Assembly (NCBI GenBank): GCA_947683425.1
Contig: CANTUQ010000055.1
Span: 10,825,501 to 10,889,500, forward strand
Length of the DNA: 64,000 bases
Reading direction: 5' to 3'
Source: Excoecaria cochinchinensis
Lineage: Eukaryota > Streptophyta > Magnoliopsida > Malpighiales > Euphorbiaceae
The position numbers were made by a program, and so were the translations under genes. Positions within the stretch are counted from its first letter, which is position 1. Each line of letters opens with the position of its first letter. Below the pieces are notes generated by a model. It had not been told where the DNA came from. It ran no database searches and worked only from the letters and a program-made list of their open reading frames with translations. This document shows positions 61,401-64,000 of this stretch, piece by piece.

Positions 61401-62061
61401 GCTTTGGCAACTTTTCTTTAGCTACTGCATGCTCCTCATGCTCATCTCCTCCAAACTCAACTTCAGACCTGGGGCCTTCTCTGCGCTCAATGGGTGCAGG
61501 TACTCTTTGCTCAATAATAGGTGGGTCAACCACTGGTTGGTTAACCGCAGCAGGACGTTCTTCTCTAACAACCTCTTGTTCAGCTGGTACTCGGACAGGA
61601 ATAGCAGCAGCTTGTTGCCCAGCTATAGTGGCGGCAAGATTGCCCATCATTGCAATCATTCGGGCTTCAAATTCCTCCATTCTCTTTCCTACCTCCTCAA
61701 CGATTACTGCCCGGGTTGCATCAGACTCATTTGATGGATTAGCCATGCTTACTTCTGTTGATGATTCGGAAGAAAACCCCACACTATTTTCTGAGATTGA
61801 ATCTGAACTCTGAGCTGACACTAACTCAGTTAACCCCAAAAGCGGCGTCCTTCTTAACCGTCCGTCGGGACCTCTAGACCACCCAGGAGAATCTATGATG
61901 GCTGAAATGCAAAAATTGTTAAGATGATGCATGATTAAAATGCAATGCATGCTCGTGCTGATGCAGCATAGACAAACACATGCAAGCAGATAGATCCTTC
62001 CAACCTTATATCTCCCACACACGTGGTAGTGCGGTCTCTTTCCTAGGTGGGCTTGATCCAT
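55429..62061 (-). CDS. Gag-Pol polyprotein of Tat/Ogre-like element I
   Basis: 2210 codons without interruption; ATG at 61746 (residue 106, MANPSNES) is the likelier start, because the first ~50 residues look like leader and a splice-acceptor-like TTGCATTTCAG ends at about 61902. Domains in order: Gag capsid region (about 260-430, FKMPDIPKFDGT), a CX2HX5HX4C-type knuckle (about 508-522, CAFHQHTGHLTDEC), aspartic protease (about 749, MVDDGSS), G-patch (about 895-945, PGAGLGKESQG), RT (about 1190-1380, EVYVDDMMIKS at about 1340), gypsy RNase H (about 1430-1560), archaeal-type RNase H (about 1632-1757; FFDGA, NNEAEYEA, VFGDSS, DENQLADALA), and integrase (zinc finger HAGVCGAH and CQLCQQ, then WGIDIIGEI, VSDNGVQF, NGAVEAANKN). 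No chromodomain. All catalytic residues I can check are present. The archaeal RNase H and primer site place it in the Tat lineage. Confidence 0.95.
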   Translation of the reverse strand: MDQAHLGKRPHYHVCGRYKVGRIYLLACVCLCCISTSMHCILIMHHLNNFCISAIIDSPGWSRGPDGRLRRTPLLGLTELVSAQSSDSISENSVGFSSESSTEVSMANPSNESDATRAVIVEEVGKRMEEFEARMIAMMGNLAATIAGQQAAAIPVRVPAEQEVVREERPAAVNQPVVDPPIIEQRVPAPIERREGPRSEVEFGGDEHEEHAVAKEKLPKLDDAMWRKMEERFEVMARMMTVGKGMNPEDRELDGDDLIPQNFKMPDIPKFDGTSDPAAHIKQYSLVMKGTTLTRKQKIEYFCLSLTGAAIDWYHGLDRRSKEDWDLLTEEFLKQYDCSTRMEVTLKDLELLQQKAGESFHEYLTRWRNRVMEMKRKPDTSDQIRLFIRNASPYLREGLKMKGLKDWESLKDIAIEAEGEYLSKRANSESYARRGYSNQGTAKPVGSSSGNRVGKTAEVSATGVSQRYFSNLGKPLSWVLKRLIKEGKLRPLSPKPAKAQGQPGHKENEYCAFHQHTGHLTDECVTLRHRVQDLIDNKQITDPEQRESKKKSGYNTVPPPVFMIGSSLPEWYVMQDLYGNEYVAITRPAVDEKGVSVAAIDCWSTSESGDDEDEKNGEFTDPWDSEEEERVEAVTRSGRVIPEAEKQQDPAQAIAEKEPEENSIVKQLKKTTAQISIWDLLRQSPSHRQKLVEALSVSTVATTISPSELLDLVKGGSGEKLVFSDADLPTEGRNHNRPLYIKAQINGKHTACVMVDDGSSINVCPLVALQAFGMDESMLSKSDLTITAYDNSRRQASGIFKALVKTGPIETETDFVVLPIPANFSALLGRSWFHKLGGVPSTLHQIIKIPHEGEVVTIKAARENQVSALEISNQPFSGFHVSMIGEEQNLEGSPQVVNMLKKMHFLPGAGLGKESQGLPNAITTRGQKDRKGLGYKGEYGKKKGSGKIPHISESFVPSSSVCAYTGEEEPQWVDGKIIPGFEIFNDVFDWEIGVVKAVENFWDEEIMTQCSIWDRDEPEEIVTDKLLATRLKGKEKIVEPEPKIEDLKISPNQEAKVQSAAASASTEVDNHLDSLFIPELFENNVNVSDYVNEMNNFAYLCDVSDDFISHDHNHDAFIFDINSTGTTAFNLGTLENPKEILLASDITPEERIKFERILKKYEKVFAWTYEDMPGIDRGVAEHAIPTYPEFKPVKQKLRRLRPEWAQKVKEEIHKQIEAKFLIEVQYPTWLANVVPVAKKDGKVRVCVNYRDLNKACPKDDFPLPHIDVLVDSAAACMMYSFVDGYAGYNQILNKIVDRIKTAFITEWGTYAYRVMPFGLKNAGATYQRMATKVLNDLIHKEVEVYVDDMMIKSATREGHFEALEKFFQRISKYDLRLNPKKCIFGVTSGKLLGHVVSQRGIEVDPDKVKAIREMPVPQKEKDVRSFLGKLQYISRFIAKLASVCEPIFKLLRKNQPVLWNDDCQLAFDTIKDYLLNPPVLRPPRHAKPLILYLAVEDNSVGAMMSQEDDFGIEFAVYYLSKKFLPYEAKYVEVEKICLAVIWASKKLRHYFHSFKVQTVAKHNPLRYLQEAPSLLGKMGRWLLLLQEFDIEYVTRKTIKGRAVAEFLAEHPIEGDQFEYNFPDEDVTAIAVQGWQLFFDGAVNNKGAGVGVILTTPDGERLPLAKKLRYKATNNEAEYEACIFGLKALLALGAKTAEVFGDSSLVIHHIKGEWSVKEERLLPYVKHLRALSSQFEICTFHFIPRDENQLADALATLVSMWDNPTGVAMKPVLIYSSERPCFEAEQVMDIEATDGNPWYYDIQNYLERSVFPEEATEKDQRMIRKLSTQFISVNGTLYKRQADGIQLRCLAEKEAKRVMEEVHAGVCGAHMNGLALAKKIMRQGFYWLTMDTDCSKFVKQCQLCQQYANLRHVPVSELHNLTSPWPFAAWGIDIIGEIHPTASNGHRFIIVAIDYFTKWVEAESFKKVDAKDMAKFIERNLICRYGLPHHIVSDNGVQFLAETKQMLQKYGIKHHKSSPYRPQANGAVEAANKNVKRILAKMVQNYKDWAEKLPFALWGYRTTVRTSTGTTPFSLVYGTEAVLPVEIELKSLRVVLEAEIPETEWAQQRLLQLNLLDEDRLRAYYHNQVYQKRLARSFGKKVRKHPLKEGDLVFKMMRPGVPDIRGKFRPTWEGPFILKKLLTKGAAILADSDGNEFKDPVNVDRLKRFHG

Positions 62062-62667
62062 GGGTTAACGGGGAACCCAATGGACACGTATGGTGCGCGG
62101 TGAAAAACCGGCAGCATAACAGCTCCTATCTAATGTACATACGTATGGGTGTTTGGCCATTACGTATGTAAACAATTCAACTTAACCAAGATGGGCCCAC
62201 CAGGGCATGAAAGCCTTTGATGAAGACCATTTAATTAAATTGATTTCGTTTAATATATGATGGCCCATATAGCAAGCATAGTATTACGGTACATTTTACC
62301 TAGTGGAAGTATCTATTGCCATTACATGAGCTTTGGACAAGGGAGATGTTACTTTAAGGTTACCCAAGCATGATCCCTGCCGACGGGTCTAGCTCATCAC
62401 AAGCATAGCGACCGGTCGGGTCGTCATTTTGATATACCATTGAGGTACGTGGCTTGGGCTGGTGATTATCCTTAACACTTCCTCAAATTGAGTGAAAATG
62501 AGGAGGTGCTTCAGGAACGCACCGGGGCTTGAAAAGGGACCAAACTAACTTAATCTAAAGCTCTAATGAGATGATATGCAATTTTGAGATAAAGCGAATT
62601 TATGAATTAAATTTTAACCATAAATGTTAAACGAGGTATTTTCAAATTGAAATCTCGAACCATATCG
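62062..62667 (-). other. 5' leader of element I
   Basis: About 600 bp between primer site and the open frame, without a coding signature. A donor-like CTAG/GTAAAA lies near 62307; with the acceptor-like site at about 61902 it could be a leader intron, which is not shown. Confidence 0.5.
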
Positions 62668-62685
62668 TCCCCAGTGGAGTCGCCA
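62668..62685 (-). other. Primer-binding site of element I (probably tRNA-Arg)
   Basis: Minus strand TGGCGACTCCACTGGGGA, one base from the LTR end. Its complement ends a tRNA whose acceptor would begin GACTCCA; I recall this as a plant tRNA-Arg, the primer reported for Ogre-type elements, but did not verify it. Confidence 0.8.
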
Positions 62686-62686
62686 C

Positions 62687-64000
62687 TGTGACGCGCGCCG
62701 GATCCCGAGCGCCGCCCTTTCGGACCGCCCGCACGTGGGCGATCGGGGCATTTGCGGGTCCGTTGACATCTTGCGATAAATCGCAAGTGCGTCTATGTTG
62801 AGCAACACGGAGGTTTCATGGAGTCGCCACCCAATAGAACATTGGGAAAGTTTCTCTCGCCTCGGAGAGCCTAAGACTGCGCTTTTTATCCATATTGAGC
62901 CATGAGGCCTAGGATTAGCGCTAAAGCCTCGTGACTCAAGAAGTATCTTGAAGGATAACCTCTAACCTCTTGAGCCCAAAGACCAGAGCTGGGTCCGGGA
63001 TTTCTCATCTATTTCTACCTCGATTAATTTATGATTGAATTTTAATTGTCATTAATTCGCTCTCTCTCCACACAATGCAATTAATTTAAGGCGCATTTAT
63101 TCATGTTAGGAAAACCATAAATTAGCAAGTAAAGCAATGAATTACAATAATACAAGGAGCGGAATACAACTCCCTTTTAAAAGTGCAAACATGCATAAAA
63201 CCGGAGAATTTATTAATCATGAGGACTTTGGTCCCCGCATGCACAATTAAAAAAAATATTCTGGATGTGATGATCTTATTTGGGATGAAAACTGGGACAT
63301 TGGTCCCGCTTTATTATGAAAAGATCCAAATTGATTTAGTAAAAAATATTTTTATGATTTTTATTTTGGTGCGCATAAGAAAACATTTTATTTAATGAAT
63401 ATATACAAGGCAATGTAAATAAAATGGGAATTAAAAATGTATAAAGAAAATACCAAACTCCGCAACTCCTTCTTCATGTGCATGGATACTCAATTGAAAG
63501 TAAAAACAATGATGTGCAACCAAAAATAAAACAAAAGAAATTCATGTTAGTGATTAAGCCAACAAAATAATATGACATAAAAAGATAATATGTACCATGA
63601 AAATATAATATGCATAAAATAATCATGATGTAATTTAACATGCATAGAATAATTAAGATGCAATTTAACATGCATAAGATACTATAACATGCCTAAAAAA
63701 AATAATTATGATGCAATTTAACATGCATAAAGTGATTAAGATGCAATTTAACATGCATAAGGTGATGAAGTATCATGGCATATGCAACTTATTAATAATA
63801 GTTATTAACATACATGGAAGATTAGTGACAATCAATTTTATTATAGTTAAGACATGAATAAATGTGTAACATGAGAATAATTCCACTTGACATGCATAAC
63901 TAGCATAAAATAATGACTATAACACTCATACATGCAAAAGAAAGCATAATAATAAACATGATATAGCATTAAGAAATTAAAGGTATTTACAACCTAAAAC
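62687..64000 (-). mobile_element. Element I 5' LTR (partial, runs off the window)
   Basis: Matches 51198-52511 of the 3' LTR at constant offset. Contains the PBS-like 12-mer at 62819-62830. Confidence 0.95.

Larger units (their letters stand above)
51198..64000 (-). mobile_element. Element I: young, apparently coding-complete Tat/Ogre-like retrotransposon
   Basis: 3' LTR 51198-53537, internal region 53538-62686, and 5' LTR from 62687 past the window end. If the LTRs are equal in length the element is about 13.8 kb. The 1314 visible bases of the 5' LTR line up with the 3' LTR at a constant offset of 11489, and I saw no difference in the stretches compared. Primer site, polypurine tract and a full gag-pol frame are present. 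Inserted in element G. Confidence 0.95.

Noticed and set aside
60923..61813. 296-codon plus-strand frame opposite gag
   Set aside because: Antisense shadow of the Tat gag-pol frame; Ser/Ile-rich with no domain.
62668..62685. A tRNA gene at the acceptor-like sequence
   Set aside because: Only the 18 bases complementary to a tRNA 3' end are present, directly beside an LTR; it is a primer-binding site.

Overview
This window is plant nuclear heterochromatin made almost wholly of nested LTR retrotransposons. I found no host protein-coding gene, rRNA or tRNA gene. The assignment to a flowering plant rests on two Ty3/gypsy lineages (Tat/Ogre-like elements with an extra archaeal-type RNase H, and Tekay/Del-like chromoviruses with a chromodomain) plus a fossil plant pararetrovirus. 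I cannot name the species. Most short open frames here are readings through LTRs, microsatellites and untranslated regions and are not listed.

Layout. 1-3229 is the 3' end of a Tat element (A, + strand): a 100-bp tandem array, polypurine tract and 3' LTR. A sits inside the RNase H region of an older Tat element B (+ strand), whose decayed pol runs 3230-5219. B's 3' UTR is split by a solo Tat LTR (C, - strand, 5644-7893), carries a 110-bp array, and ends in a 3' LTR at 9921-12153 plus 24820-25207. That LTR is interrupted by a Tekay-type solo LTR (H, - strand), which is itself interrupted by a complete, young, internally deleted Tekay derivative (D, 12465-21400). 25208-26642 is a fragment of an endogenous Caulimoviridae movement-protein region. 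26643-43349 is a decayed autonomous Tekay chromovirus (E, - strand) with a second internally deleted element (F, 31782-37890) in its RNase H. A Tat element G (- strand) starts at 43350 inside E's 5' LTR. G is interrupted at 51198 by a very young Tat element I (- strand), which runs past the window end and has an uninterrupted 2210-codon gag-pol frame.

How the parts work together. I encodes everything expected for its own transposition. D and F carry only LTRs, primer site, a miniature Gag zinc-knuckle protein and polypurine tract, so they would need an autonomous Tekay element to move. E had those functions but is broken by stops, a frameshift and a damaged RT active site. Insertion order read from the nesting: B before A, C and H; H before D; E before F and G; G before I.

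The most unusual signals are in the non-coding parts. Four Tekay-type LTR families each carry, about 1.0-1.2 kb into the LTR, an inverted-repeat array whose sequence differs between families. They also share a twin stem-loop with compensating base changes, and a position-conserved splice-donor-like site that may pair with an acceptor at the second stem-loop. D and F share the same reduced Gag. Tat LTRs contain an internal copy of the start of their own primer-binding site. One E LTR has been rewritten with 1.6 kb of a Tat locus. All of this was read by eye; alignments, folding and database searches were not run.
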